Under the pieces are notes generated by a model. It was not told the DNA's origin, ran no database searches, and saw only the letters and a program-made list of their open reading frames with translations. From JACVRX01 sp046726315 (GTDB taxonomy: Bacteria; Actinomycetota; Actinomycetes; Jiangellales; Jiangellaceae), in the NCBI GenBank assembly GCA_046726315.1, contig JBKPAG010000014.1, forward strand, positions 12,634-76,633: a stretch of DNA of 64,000 nucleotides, given 5' to 3'. Numbering within the stretch: position 1 is the first letter of the stretch; each line of letters starts with the position of its first letter. Shown here one piece after another: positions 34,640 through 43,593 of this stretch. A program made the position numbers and the translations under genes.

Positions 34640-35536
34640 GTGCGGATCGGGTTGTTTGGGACGGGTTACTGGGCGACCGAGACCTGGGCTCCGGTCCTTG
34701 CCGCAGCCGAGGGCGTGGAGTTGGCCGGCGTGTGGGGCAGGAACCCGCAGAACGCAGCCGCGCTCGCCGACAAGGTGGGCGTCCGGCCTTTCGCGTCTGT
34801 CGAGGGCCTCGTCGCCGACGTCGATGCGGTCGCGATCTGTCTGCCGCCAGATGTGCAGGTGCCTGTCGCGGAGATTGCGGCCGTGGCCGGGCGGCATCTA
34901 CTGCTGGAGAAGCCACTGGCGCTGACACTGGCTGACGCCAACCGAGTGGCGGCAGCCGTTGATCGCAGCGGCGTCGCATCGGTCGTGCTGTTCACCGGTC
35001 GGTTTCTCCCGGAGCTCGCCGCATGGCTGGACGCCGCGCAGGCCGACGGCCGGTGGCACGGCGGCCGCGCGGTGTGGTTCGCCGCACCGTTCCAGCCGGA
35101 CAGCCCCTACCGCGACTCCGCGTGGCGGAAGCGGTACGGAGCACTGTGGGACGTCGGGCCGCATGCCCTGTCCTTCCTGCTGCCGGTCCTCGGTCCGGTT
35201 GCGGAGTCCCCGGACGCGATCAGCGCCATCGGATCCGGCCGTACCGTTCACCTCGCCCTTCGGCACGTGGACGGGGCGTCGAGCACACTGTCGCTGAGTT
35301 TTTCGGTTCCGCCGGCAGCGGCCCGGTTCGAGGTTGCCCTCTGGGGCGAGTCGGGTTGGTCAGATCTGCCAACGGCGCCGTGGTCCGCACGGGAGGCCCT
35401 ACACAGGGCGGCGTTAGAGCTGGTGGAGGCGGTAGACGCTGGGTCAACGACGCATCCATGCGGCGTGAGCTTCGCCCGCGACGTGGTGGCCGTGCTCGAC
35501 CGGGCGCAACGAGCGCTTCCAGCCCGAAGCGAGTGA
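34640..35536 (+). CDS. Gfo/Idh/MocA-family oxidoreductase
   Basis: 298 residues from GTG 34640, about eight bases after GGAGAGG. MRIGLFGTGYWATETWAPVLAAAEGVELAGVWGRNPQNAAALADKVGV is the N-terminal Rossmann motif for NAD(P). HLLLEKPLALTLADANRVAAAVDRSG contains the conserved EKP catalytic lysine. The C-terminal domain is shorter than usual (family members are often 330-390 residues). These enzymes oxidise or epimerise sugars and inositols. It is followed after 28 bases by a GH3 glucosidase on the same strand, so it probably processes the released sugar. Confidence 0.87.
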   Translation: MRIGLFGTGYWATETWAPVLAAAEGVELAGVWGRNPQNAAALADKVGVRPFASVEGLVADVDAVAICLPPDVQVPVAEIAAVAGRHLLLEKPLALTLADANRVAAAVDRSGVASVVLFTGRFLPELAAWLDAAQADGRWHGGRAVWFAAPFQPDSPYRDSAWRKRYGALWDVGPHALSFLLPVLGPVAESPDAISAIGSGRTVHLALRHVDGASSTLSLSFSVPPAAARFEVALWGESGWSDLPTAPWSAREALHRAALELVEAVDAGSTTHPCGVSFARDVVAVLDRAQRALPARSE

Positions 35537-35564
35537 CGGCTGAGGACTACACAGGAGGAGCCCG

Positions 35565-38096
35565 GTGAACGCGTCGTCTGAACGTGCAGGCACGGCTGCT
35601 GCCGATGAGGCCGAGTTAACGGCCAGACTCGGCCGGTTGCCCCTGGAGAAGAAGGTGCGTCAGCTGACGGGGGCAGACATCTGGGCGCTGCATCCCGAAC
35701 CGGCGATTGGGCTGCGTCGAGTGGTGACGTCCGACGGGCCGGCCGGCGTTCGCGGCGAGCGGTGGGACGAGCGATATCCGTCGGCCAACGTGCCCTCGCC
35801 GACGGCGCTGGCGGCCACCTGGGACGAGGAGCGCCTGGAGCGCATCGGTCGGTTGTTGGCCAGCGAGGCCCGCAGCAAGGGAGTCGATGTCCTGCTTGCC
35901 CCGACAGTCAATCTGCACCGCACGCCCTACGGCGGAAGGCATTTCGAATGCCTCTCCGAAGATCCGCTCCTGACGGCCCGGATCGGCAGTGCTTACGTGC
36001 GGGGCGTTCAGGCTGCCGGCGTCGCAGCAACCGTCAAGCACTTCGTCGCCAACGACTCCGAGACGGACCGGTTCACTGTCGACGCCCAGGTCGACGAGCG
36101 CACGTTGCGTGAGCTCTATCTGGCTCCGTTCGAGTCCATCGTGCGCGACGCAGGGGCCTGGGCGGTCATGGCCGCCTACAACTCGGTCAACGGTACAACG
36201 ATGACGGAGAACGCCCTGCTTCGTGATGTCCTGAAGCAGGAGTGGGGCTTCGACGGCGTCGTGATGTCCGACTGGTACGCGGGCCGGTCGCTCGCCGCTG
36301 CCGACGAGGGTCGGCTCGACCTAGTCATGCCCGGTCCAGGCGGCCCGTGGGGTGACGCTCTCGTCTCGGCTGTGCGCTCCGGCGAGATTCCCGAGACCGC
36401 CGTCGACGACCACGTGTTGCGCATCCTTCGGCTGGCGAGCCGCGTCGGCGCGTTGAATGGGACTGCGCCCGCCGTTTCGAGCACACCAGCATGGACGACA
36501 GCGGAGATCACCGCGGAGCTGCGGTCGACTGCCGCAGCGGGCTTCGTCCTGGCCCGCAACGAGAATCGGGCCCTGCCGCTCGACGTTGGCAGCGTGCGCC
36601 GAGTCGCAGTCCTCGGGCCCAATGCGGCGGTCGCGCGCACCCTTGGCGGCGGCAGCGCGACAGTATTCCCCACCCACGTCGTCTCGCCCTTGGACGGATT
36701 GCGTGCTGCATTGGGCGACGACGTCGAGGTCGTCCACGCCGTTGGGGTACGGGCCGGCGACCGGCTTCCGATCGCTCCCCTCGATGTCCTCGGGCTTCCC
36801 GGCTCCGACGGTGCCGGAGTAGAGGTGCGGTTCTTCGCCGCCGACGGCTCCGAGCTGAGTCGCGAGCAACGCCGAGCCGCCTCGATGTTGTGGTGGGGCC
36901 CGATCGACGAGGGACTCGCGACGTCAGAGGTCGACCATCTGGAGGTGAAGACCAACCTACGGGTGCCCGAAGACGGCACCTATGCAATAGGGACGTCAGG
37001 GCTCGGCACCTTCACGTTGTCGATCGAGGGAACGACCGTGCTCGATACCACGATCGAGCTGCCGCCGGGTGCCGACGTCGTCGAGGGCATCATGAAGCCA
37101 CCGCAGCAGGCTGTTTCAGTTCCGTTGTCTGCCGGGCGCGACGTTCCGGTCGTGCTTGCCTACAGGCCCGCGCATGGCGACGCGATGCTCGGCGCCGAGG
37201 CCGTCACCATGTTGACCGTTCAGCTCAACCTCGCTCGTGAGCAGGACGAGGACGCCGAGTTCGAGCAAGCCGTCGCCCTGGCGGCGGACTCGGACGTCGC
37301 GGTGGTGGTCGTCGGCACGACGGAAGAGGTCGAGAGCGAGGGATTCGACCGGATGAGCCTGGGCCTGCCCGGTCGGCAGGACGAGCTGGTGGCTGGGGTC
37401 GCCGCGGTGAGTCCGCGCACCATAGTCGTCGTCAACGCCGGTGCCCCCGTGCTCCTGCCGTGGGCCGACGACGTCGCGGCGGTGCTGCTGACGTGGTTCC
37501 CTGGCCAGGAGTTCGGCGACGCGCTCGCTGACGTGCTGTTGGGTCGGGTCGAGCCGGGCGGTCGACTGCCCACCACGTGGCCGCAATCGGAAATCGGGCA
37601 TCCGTCGGTGACGCCCGTCGAGGGCACGTTGCCGTACGACGAGGGCCTGTTCGTCGGATACCGCGGTTATGACAGGGACGGCCACACTCCGCGGTACCCG
37701 TTCGGCCACGGTCTCGGTTACACCGAGTGGTCGTACGAAGAGGTCTCGGCGCCCGCTATTGCGCCGTCCGGTGAGGACGTGATTATCCGCGTCGTCGTTC
37801 GCAACTCCGGTTCGCGGGCCAGCCGCGACGTCGTTCAGGTGTACGCCTCTCGGCCCGATTCCGCCATCGAGCGTCCGGTCCGGTGGCTCGCGGGTTTCGC
37901 TCCCGTCGAGCTCGGTCCGGGTGAGTCCGCGACCGTCGACGTTGCTATTGCCGCGCGCTCCTTCGAGCACTGGGACAGCACGGTTGGAAAATGGAGCACC
38001 GAACCCGGAACGTTCCGGCTCGAGGTCGGCCCCTCCAGCCGGGATCTGCCATTGTCTGCGGAGATCACGCTGACGCCAGACACCCCCTTGAGCTAG
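35565..38096 (+). CDS. GH3 beta-glucosidase with PA14 insert
   Basis: 843 residues from GTG 35565, seven bases after AGGAGGAG. RLGRLPLEKKVRQLTGADIW opens the barrel; KHFVANDSETDRFTVDAQVDERTLRELYLAPFE and GVVMSDWYAG (nucleophile Asp about 236) are the active-site blocks. The sandwich domain is split by a PA14-like insert (roughly residues 390-560). VVVVGTTEEVESEGFDRMSLGLPGRQDELV and YPFGHGLGYTEWSYE then lead into a C-terminal fibronectin-III-like domain. There is no signal peptide. It hydrolyses beta-glucosides or related glycosides in the cytoplasm. The 5' half of the hybrid at 4099-6857 is a relative of this architecture. Confidence 0.93.
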   Translation: MNASSERAGTAAADEAELTARLGRLPLEKKVRQLTGADIWALHPEPAIGLRRVVTSDGPAGVRGERWDERYPSANVPSPTALAATWDEERLERIGRLLASEARSKGVDVLLAPTVNLHRTPYGGRHFECLSEDPLLTARIGSAYVRGVQAAGVAATVKHFVANDSETDRFTVDAQVDERTLRELYLAPFESIVRDAGAWAVMAAYNSVNGTTMTENALLRDVLKQEWGFDGVVMSDWYAGRSLAAADEGRLDLVMPGPGGPWGDALVSAVRSGEIPETAVDDHVLRILRLASRVGALNGTAPAVSSTPAWTTAEITAELRSTAAAGFVLARNENRALPLDVGSVRRVAVLGPNAAVARTLGGGSATVFPTHVVSPLDGLRAALGDDVEVVHAVGVRAGDRLPIAPLDVLGLPGSDGAGVEVRFFAADGSELSREQRRAASMLWWGPIDEGLATSEVDHLEVKTNLRVPEDGTYAIGTSGLGTFTLSIEGTTVLDTTIELPPGADVVEGIMKPPQQAVSVPLSAGRDVPVVLAYRPAHGDAMLGAEAVTMLTVQLNLAREQDEDAEFEQAVALAADSDVAVVVVGTTEEVESEGFDRMSLGLPGRQDELVAGVAAVSPRTIVVVNAGAPVLLPWADDVAAVLLTWFPGQEFGDALADVLLGRVEPGGRLPTTWPQSEIGHPSVTPVEGTLPYDEGLFVGYRGYDRDGHTPRYPFGHGLGYTEWSYEEVSAPAIAPSGEDVIIRVVVRNSGSRASRDVVQVYASRPDSAIERPVRWLAGFAPVELGPGESATVDVAIAARSFEHWDSTVGKWSTEPGTFRLEVGPSSRDLPLSAEITLTPDTPLS

Positions 38097-38258
38097 GTCG
38101 TCCTGAGCGCAGGCCCTCTGAAGGCATCCCAACGTAATTCCGAACCAGATAACGTCTGGAACCCTCCACAAGACGCAGTTCTTCCGATCATGGCCACGAG
38201 AGAGTTCGCCAGACGGGGAGGCTATGCCCCCGGCATGAGTTGCTCCTACGGTGAAGCC

Positions 38259-38888
38259 ATGCGGCTGACCAAGTACGCGCACTCCTGTGTCCTGGTAGAG
38301 GACGAAGACGCCCGCGTCCTGATCGATCCGGGTAACCTCACGCGAGGGTTCGACGATCTCACTGGCTTGACCGGCATCTTGATCACGCATCAGCATGCCG
38401 ACCACGTCGACGTCGATCGGCTGGGCCCATTGCTCGAGCGGAACCCGAACACCGGCCTGTACGCAGACGAGGCAACTGCCGACATTCTTGGCGAGCGAGG
38501 CATCAGCGCCAGCGCGGCACGGCACGGCGATCGGTTTGACGTTGGCTTGGCAGTTGCTGTGTACGGCTTCGACCACGCGGTGATCCACCCGGAGATCCCA
38601 CGCGTCCCCAATGTGGGATATCTGGTCGGCGGCCAGTTCTTTCATCCTGGCGACTCGTTCACCGTGCCGGACGTCGACGTCGAGATGCTCGGGTTGCCCA
38701 CCGCAGCGCCGTGGCTGAAGCTCAGCGAAGCCGTCGAGTTCCTTCGCGCCGTTGCGCCTCGGGTGGCAATCCCCATCCACGAGGCATTGCTGGCCAGACC
38801 AGCCGTGTACTACGGGCACTACCGGCGCTTGGCGCCCGAGAAGACGGAGGTCACGCTGCTGGAGCCCGGCGGCCACACGAAGGTCTAG
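38259..38888 (+). CDS. MBL-fold metal-dependent hydrolase
   Basis: 209 residues from ATG 38259; the frame is open back to 38190, but MRLTKYAHSCVLVE is the usual start of the family. ILITHQHADHVD is the HxHxDH metal-binding motif, and FFHPGDSFTVPDVDVEMLGLPTAAPWLKLSEAVEFLRAVAPRVAIPIHEALL supplies the further His and Asp ligands seen in UlaG-like beta-lactamase-fold hydrolases. The substrate is unknown. The stop overlaps that of the convergent quinone oxidoreductase by four bases. Confidence 0.88.
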   Translation: MRLTKYAHSCVLVEDEDARVLIDPGNLTRGFDDLTGLTGILITHQHADHVDVDRLGPLLERNPNTGLYADEATADILGERGISASAARHGDRFDVGLAVAVYGFDHAVIHPEIPRVPNVGYLVGGQFFHPGDSFTVPDVDVEMLGLPTAAPWLKLSEAVEFLRAVAPRVAIPIHEALLARPAVYYGHYRRLAPEKTEVTLLEPGGHTKV

Positions 38889-39784
38889 GCGACCACAAGA
38901 ACGAGCTTCCCGCGGACGTGGCCTTCTTCGCTGATGCGATGCGCCTGCGGGCCATCGGCCAACGAGAACGTCTGGACCGGCATGGAGAACTTGCCCTGCT
39001 CCCACAGCTGGGCCGCCTCCGCGAGCGCGTGCCATGCGCGGGACTCGCCACTGCGCCCACTCGTGTAACGCACGCCGTACTGCTCCGCTTGCCGGTCAGC
39101 GATGGTCACGACACGGGCGGGCGATCCGGTGATCTCGATCAATTCGGGCAGCGCTCCCCGGCCGGCCACATCGAGCGCGGCATCCACTCCCTGCGGCGCC
39201 AACTCCTTTACTCGAGCTGGCAACCCCTCGCCATAGCTCGTCGGCAGAGCGCCCAGAGACTTCAGGTAATCGTGGTTGCTTCGGCTGGCGGTGCCGATCA
39301 CGGTGATGCCCCGAGCCCGTGCGAATTGAACAGCGGCCGACCCCACACCTCCAGCGGCTGCGTTGATCAGCAGCGTTTGGCCTGGCGCGAGCCCCAGCAC
39401 CTCGAACGCCCGAACCGCAGTCTCGACGGGCACCGGCAGCCCGGCGGCTTCCTCGAACGACATGCCCGCGGGCTTTCTGGAGAAGTTCCGAAGCACGGCG
39501 TACTGGGCCGCGCCGCCGGAAACGGCAGAACCGAAGACCTGGTCGCCGATCGAGACACCCGTGACACCCTCCCCTACCTCGTCGACGACACCGGCGACGT
39601 CGGAGCCGGTGATCGCCGGCAACCGTCCCTTGAAGCGTCCGCTCCGGGCCTTCCAATCGACTGGGTTGATCCCGACGGCCTGCACAGCCACTCGGATCTG
39701 ACCGGGGCCGGCATGCGGCTCTTCTACGTCGACGACACGAAGAACCTCCGGGTCGCCGTACTCGGCGTACTGCAGTGCCTTCAT
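38885..39784 (-). CDS. NADP-dependent quinone oxidoreductase-like alcohol dehydrogenase
   Basis: 299 residues from ATG 39784, six bases after GGAG. MKALQYAEYGDPEVLRVVDVEEPHAGPGQIRVAVQAVGINPVDWKARSG is the QOR/zeta-crystallin start, and INAAAGGVGSAAVQFARARGITVIGTASRSNHDYLKSLGA is the NADPH-binding motif. The zinc ligands of true alcohol dehydrogenases are absent, as expected for this group. It likely reduces quinones or enones in redox defence. It is followed on the same strand, upstream in transcription, by the chromate transporter gene. Confidence 0.9.
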   Translation of the reverse strand: MKALQYAEYGDPEVLRVVDVEEPHAGPGQIRVAVQAVGINPVDWKARSGRFKGRLPAITGSDVAGVVDEVGEGVTGVSIGDQVFGSAVSGGAAQYAVLRNFSRKPAGMSFEEAAGLPVPVETAVRAFEVLGLAPGQTLLINAAAGGVGSAAVQFARARGITVIGTASRSNHDYLKSLGALPTSYGEGLPARVKELAPQGVDAALDVAGRGALPELIEITGSPARVVTIADRQAEQYGVRYTSGRSGESRAWHALAEAAQLWEQGKFSMPVQTFSLADGPQAHRISEEGHVRGKLVLVVA

Positions 39785-39863
39785 CGGCTGCTCCGTTACT
39801 GGGCCGCCTGGGCGATGGCGACTGACGGCCCAACCCAGATCGCCAGGGGAGCATTCCCGCTCC

Positions 39864-41027
39864 TCACAAACTGAGCAACGGGCTGGCCACCAACGCAGCA
39901 ATGACGACGAGCCACGGTGGCGCCTGGGCGAAGCGAAGAGCCGCGAACAGCGCCAGCGCGAACGCGACGTCCACCGCCGAGGTAATGGAGCTGGTCGTAA
40001 TCGGGTCGATCCAGGCAGCCCCCAGTAAGCCGACGACCGCCGCGTTCACGCCGACCAGCGCTGCCTGCACGCGGGCGTCGGATCGAACCCGCGCCCAGAA
40101 CGGCAGAACACCGAAAAGGATCAAGGATCCGGGTAGGAATATGGCGACCGTCGCCGTCACCGCGCCCGGAAGGCCGGCCGCTACTTGTCCTAGGTAGGCC
40201 GCGAAGGTGAACAGCGGCCCAGGGAGGGCCTGAGCCACCCCGTAACCGGCGAGGAACTCGGTCTCGCTCATCAGGCCGGGCACCGTCTCTGTCTCGAGCA
40301 ATGGAAGAACGACGTGCCCGCCACCGAAGACCAGTGCGCCAGCGCGGAACATCGCGTCGGCAAGCTCAGCGATGACACCAAGTCCGGCGATCAGCGGCAG
40401 CGCCGCAAGCAACGCGACGAACGCCGTCAACGCAATCAGACCGGTTCGGTGCCCGACGCGAAGCGGCAACTCGCCCGGCTCCAAAACCTTCCGCGAGCGG
40501 AACAACAGCAGCCCAACCGCCGCGGCCGCGACCAGGCAGGCCACCTGAATCAGCCCCGACACTGGGAGAACAAGGAGTACCGCGGCCGTTACGAGCGCGA
40601 TCACCGCGGTCTTCCGCGTGGCAGCCAGCTGCCGCGCCATCCCGATCACAGCATCCAAGACGACAGCCACGGCCACCAACTTCAATCCGCGCAGCCACAC
40701 CTCGTCTCCGCCGACGGCGCCGCCGGTCGCAATGGCACCGAAGACAGCCATGATCACAGCCGATGGCAGTGTGAAGCCCGCCCAGCCGGTTACCGCCCCC
40801 GGCAACCCCGCGCGGGCGTAACCCACGGCCATGCCGACCTGCGAGGACGTTGGCCCAGGCAAGAACTGACCGAGAGCGACGAGCTCGGCGAAGGCGGTGT
40901 CGTCCAGCCACCGACGCCGCTCGACGTACTCGGTGCGGAAGTACCCCAGATGGGCAATCGGCCCGCCGAACGACGTGACGCCCAGACGCAGCGTGACGAC
41001 GAACACCTCGAGCGGACCCGCTCTCAC
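39864..41027 (-). CDS. chrA: Chromate transporter ChrA, two-domain form
   Basis: 387 residues from GTG 41027. The frame is open far upstream, but that part would overlap the divergent hemerythrin-like gene and lacks family sequence. The two homologous CHR domains are evident: FVVTLRLGVTSFGGPIAHLGYFRTEYVERRRWL with LGQFLPGPTSSQVGMAVGYARAG, and ADAMFRAGALVFGGGHVVLPLLETETV with GYGVAQALPGPLFTFAAYLG. The FGGP and PGP motifs are typical. It is a membrane protein with about ten to twelve helices that exports chromate. No ChrB-type regulator is seen nearby. Confidence 0.93.
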   Translation of the reverse strand: MRAGPLEVFVVTLRLGVTSFGGPIAHLGYFRTEYVERRRWLDDTAFAELVALGQFLPGPTSSQVGMAVGYARAGLPGAVTGWAGFTLPSAVIMAVFGAIATGGAVGGDEVWLRGLKLVAVAVVLDAVIGMARQLAATRKTAVIALVTAAVLLVLPVSGLIQVACLVAAAAVGLLLFRSRKVLEPGELPLRVGHRTGLIALTAFVALLAALPLIAGLGVIAELADAMFRAGALVFGGGHVVLPLLETETVPGLMSETEFLAGYGVAQALPGPLFTFAAYLGQVAAGLPGAVTATVAIFLPGSLILFGVLPFWARVRSDARVQAALVGVNAAVVGLLGAAWIDPITTSSITSAVDVAFALALFAALRFAQAPPWLVVIAALVASPLLSL

Positions 41028-41114
41028 GGAGCCGAGCCTGCCGCAGCCGGACTCATTCGGGCGTATTGACGCGACGTCGCGGGCCACTCGCCGCTGGCGG
41101 CTAAGGTCGGATCC

Positions 41115-41744
41115 GTGGCCGAGATGAGCATGAACAAGGCGATCCACGGCGCCGTCCGCCGCGACATCGCCCGACTCCTCAACGCGCTCGACACGTTCCC
41201 CGCCGGAAATCGGGCTCGGGCCGAGCAACTCTCTACCGTTTGGGCCAACTTCGACGACCAGCTGACCCGGCACCACCAGGCCGAGCACGAGGTCGCCTGG
41301 CCCGCCCTTCAGGCGGTGGGGGTCAGCCGTGAGCTGATCTCGCAGATGGACGACGAGCACGACCGGCTGGCCGAGGCGCTGGCATCGACCGGGGCCGCCA
41401 TTGCGACTCTCAGCCGGTCTGCATCAGCCGCCGACGCTGCCGCTGCCCATGCGGCGGTCGCAAACCTGAAGACGGTAGCAGTGGAGCACCTTGACCACGA
41501 GGAGGCCGAGCTCGAGCCGATCTACCTCACCAAGCGGGACGATCCAGCCATCAAGGCCATGGGCCGCCAGTTCGGCAGGGTCAGCCCACCAGTGGCCGGA
41601 ACCTTCTTCGCGTGGGTCACCGACGGTGCCACACCCGAGGAACTCGCCGCTATCAGGACCAACATCCCCGGTCCGGTGCTGGCGATCATCGGTGGCATCT
41701 TCGGCCGGAAGTACCGCCGCGAGGTCGCCTCCGCCTGGCATTAG
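41115..41744 (+). CDS. Hemerythrin HHE-domain protein
   Basis: 209 residues from GTG 41115 (ATG 41124 is an alternative). The four-helix bundle carries the di-iron ligands: His in NKAIHGAVRRDI, RHHQAEHEVAWPAL, DDEHDRLAEAL and VEHLDHEEAELEPIYL. The C-terminal quarter (from QFGRVSPPVAG) is an extra helical segment common in actinobacterial HHE proteins. Such proteins sense or store oxygen or nitric oxide; the role here is not established. It is divergent from chrA, sharing an 87-base promoter region. Confidence 0.88.
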   Translation: MAEMSMNKAIHGAVRRDIARLLNALDTFPAGNRARAEQLSTVWANFDDQLTRHHQAEHEVAWPALQAVGVSRELISQMDDEHDRLAEALASTGAAIATLSRSASAADAAAAHAAVANLKTVAVEHLDHEEAELEPIYLTKRDDPAIKAMGRQFGRVSPPVAGTFFAWVTDGATPEELAAIRTNIPGPVLAIIGGIFGRKYRREVASAWH

Positions 41745-41840
41745 CGAGACCGTCGCTTCTCTGGGATCCAGCGCCAGCGGACGGCGCAACGCCCGCTTAG
41801 AACGGAAGTCGGACCTACCGTTGGATAATGCCGCGCTAGC

Positions 41841-41888
41841 GTCTACCATCCCACTAGATGGTGCCAAGATGGTGTACAGATGGTAGAC
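41841..41888. promoter_or_regulatory. Helically phased repeat operator before the ribbon-helix-helix gene
   Basis: AGATGGTR is repeated at 41856, 41867 and 41878, exactly 11 bases apart, so all copies face one side of the helix. An inverted copy makes a perfect ten-base inverted repeat, GTCTACCATC at 41841-41850 and GATGGTAGAC at 41879-41888. TTGGAT (41821-41826) and TACCAT (41844-41849), 17 bases apart, are a possible promoter overlapping the first repeat. The layout suits cooperative binding by a CopG-type protein that represses its own gene. Confidence 0.65.
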
Positions 41889-41914
41889 ACGCCAACCTCG
41901 GGGAAGTGGGCGAC

Positions 41915-42310
41915 GTGGCAGAGGTCGACAAGAGCGAGAAGATCACGATCAACATTGGCCTGATTGATCTCGGCCAGATCGACCTACTGGTGGACGAAGG
42001 CTTCTACGCCAACCGCACGGACTTCATTCGCACCGCGATACGCCGCCAGCTCGAAACGAGGTCGGGCGCTGTGGACGGAACCGTGGCGCGACGAACGCTC
42101 ACACTCGGCACTCAGCACTACAGCCGGCGCGACCTCGAGGAGCTTCGCGCCACTGGCCGCACGGTAGAACTGCGGGTCCTGGGGCTCGCGACTATCGACG
42201 AGGACGTCTCGCCTGAGCTCGCGCTGGCGACGATCACGTCAGTGGAGGTCCTTGGAGCCTTTCGCGCGCCGCGGGCGGTCAAGGAAGCGCTGGCACCCAT
42301 AACTGTGTGA
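41915..42310 (+). CDS. CopG-family ribbon-helix-helix regulator
   Basis: 131 residues from GTG 41915, eight bases after GGGGAAG; an upstream extension to 41858 would run into the repeat operator. EKITINIGLIDLGQIDLLVDEGFYANRTDFIRTAIRRQLE is a ribbon-helix-helix domain: one strand for DNA contact, then two helices with the NRTDFIRTAIR pattern. The remaining 80 residues (HYSRRDLEELRATGRTVELRVLGLATIDEDVSPELALATI) form a C-terminal domain found in regulators next to polyhydroxyalkanoate-type esterase genes. The esterase gene follows on the same strand, 80 bases after the stop. Confidence 0.85.
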   Translation: MAEVDKSEKITINIGLIDLGQIDLLVDEGFYANRTDFIRTAIRRQLETRSGAVDGTVARRTLTLGTQHYSRRDLEELRATGRTVELRVLGLATIDEDVSPELALATITSVEVLGAFRAPRAVKEALAPITV

Positions 42311-42390
42311 CCAGCGGTCGGGGAGCCGGACATTTGTCGGCCCGAATCACCCCCACCGAGCGTCATGGCGACAACGAGGAGGACCTCATC

Positions 42391-43557
42391 ATGAACGAGG
42401 AAATGAATGCCACCATGGCCGAGGCACTGCAACTCACCCGCGCCGGGCGGCTGTCGGAGGCGACCGCCCTGCTCCAAGAACGTCTTGGCGCGCCTCCTCC
42501 CCATTCGACGGCACCGCCGGTGTTCACGATGTTTCGCCGCCGCGACAAAGCGGTTGACAGCGGCCTGCCGCAGGCCAGCGGCCTTCTCGAGAAGCTGCAG
42601 CCGTTGCTGCCCGTGGTCACGCCCGGCAAAACGCCCTTGGCGCGGCCCGCGGGCTCAGGCGCCGCGGCGGCTGCCGCCAGCGCACCCGGTGGCGAGGTCC
42701 ACCACCTCACCCACATCGACGCCGCCGGGTCCCGAACGTACGACCTGTACGTTCCCACCGGCTACGCCGGCGAGCCGGTTCCGCTCGTCGTCATGCTGCA
42801 CGGTGGCACCCAGGACGCCACGGACTTCGCGGCCGGCACCCGGATGAACGACCTGGCCGAGCAGCACACGTTCATCGTCGCCTACCCAGAGCAGTCGACA
42901 GCGGCGAACAACGGCCGTTACTGGAACTGGTTCCGGCCCGAGGACCAGCGGCGTGACGCCGGTGAGCCGGCAATCCTCGCCGGGATAACCCGCCAGGTCA
43001 TGAGCAATTACGCCGTCGACCAGGCACGGGTGTACGTCGCCGGCTTCTCCGCCGGAGGGGCCATGGCCGCGGTCATGGCTGCGACATATCCAGACCTGTA
43101 CGCCGCGGCAGCCGTGCACAGCGGGCTCGCATGTGGAGCCGCGCAGGACGTCCCATCGGCATTCGCGGCGATGCAGAACGGTGGATCGGCCGGGCCCACC
43201 ATTGACGTGCCGCTCATCGTCTTCCACGGTGACCGAGACACCATCGTTGCGCCCATCAATGCCGACAGGCTTATCGCGTCCCGCATCGCGGTGAGCGCAC
43301 GCACGGGCGGCGATGCGGGCCTGCGGGTGCCGGCGACGATCCAAGGCGGAGATGGTCCTGACGGTCGGCATAGCCACACTGTGTACCGCGACGCAGACGG
43401 CAGGGTCGTCGCCGAGCAGTGGACCGTTCACGGCGGATCGCATGCCTGGTACGGCGGCAGCCCGGTGGGGTCATACACCGACGCACAGGGCCCCGACGCG
43501 TCAGCCGAGATGCTGCGGTTCTTCCTCGAGCACCGGGCACCGATCACGGCTCGCTAG
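42391..43557 (+). CDS. PHB depolymerase family esterase
   Basis: 388 residues from ATG 42391, behind GAGGAGGA. The N-terminal MAEALQLTRAGRLSEATALLQ is a helical segment seen in this subfamily, followed by a low-complexity linker. The alpha/beta-hydrolase core has RTYDLYVPTGYAGEPVPLVVMLHGGTQDATDFAAGT, the nucleophile box GFSAGG (Ser about 220), the Asp region FHGDRDTIV and the His region VHGGSHAWYGG. No signal peptide is seen, which argues for an intracellular short-chain polyester or aryl esterase. It is likely controlled together with the CopG-type gene upstream. Confidence 0.9.
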   Translation: MNEEMNATMAEALQLTRAGRLSEATALLQERLGAPPPHSTAPPVFTMFRRRDKAVDSGLPQASGLLEKLQPLLPVVTPGKTPLARPAGSGAAAAAASAPGGEVHHLTHIDAAGSRTYDLYVPTGYAGEPVPLVVMLHGGTQDATDFAAGTRMNDLAEQHTFIVAYPEQSTAANNGRYWNWFRPEDQRRDAGEPAILAGITRQVMSNYAVDQARVYVAGFSAGGAMAAVMAATYPDLYAAAAVHSGLACGAAQDVPSAFAAMQNGGSAGPTIDVPLIVFHGDRDTIVAPINADRLIASRIAVSARTGGDAGLRVPATIQGGDGPDGRHSHTVYRDADGRVVAEQWTVHGGSHAWYGGSPVGSYTDAQGPDASAEMLRFFLEHRAPITAR

Positions 43558-43593
43558 AGATCCGGCGCCCGTGCGGCGGTTGATCTTCCCCTG

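Noticed and set aside
37116..39035. A 639-codon minus-strand frame under the GH3 and MBL genes
   Set aside because: It is explained by GC-biased antisense of two well-supported genes and shows no domain.
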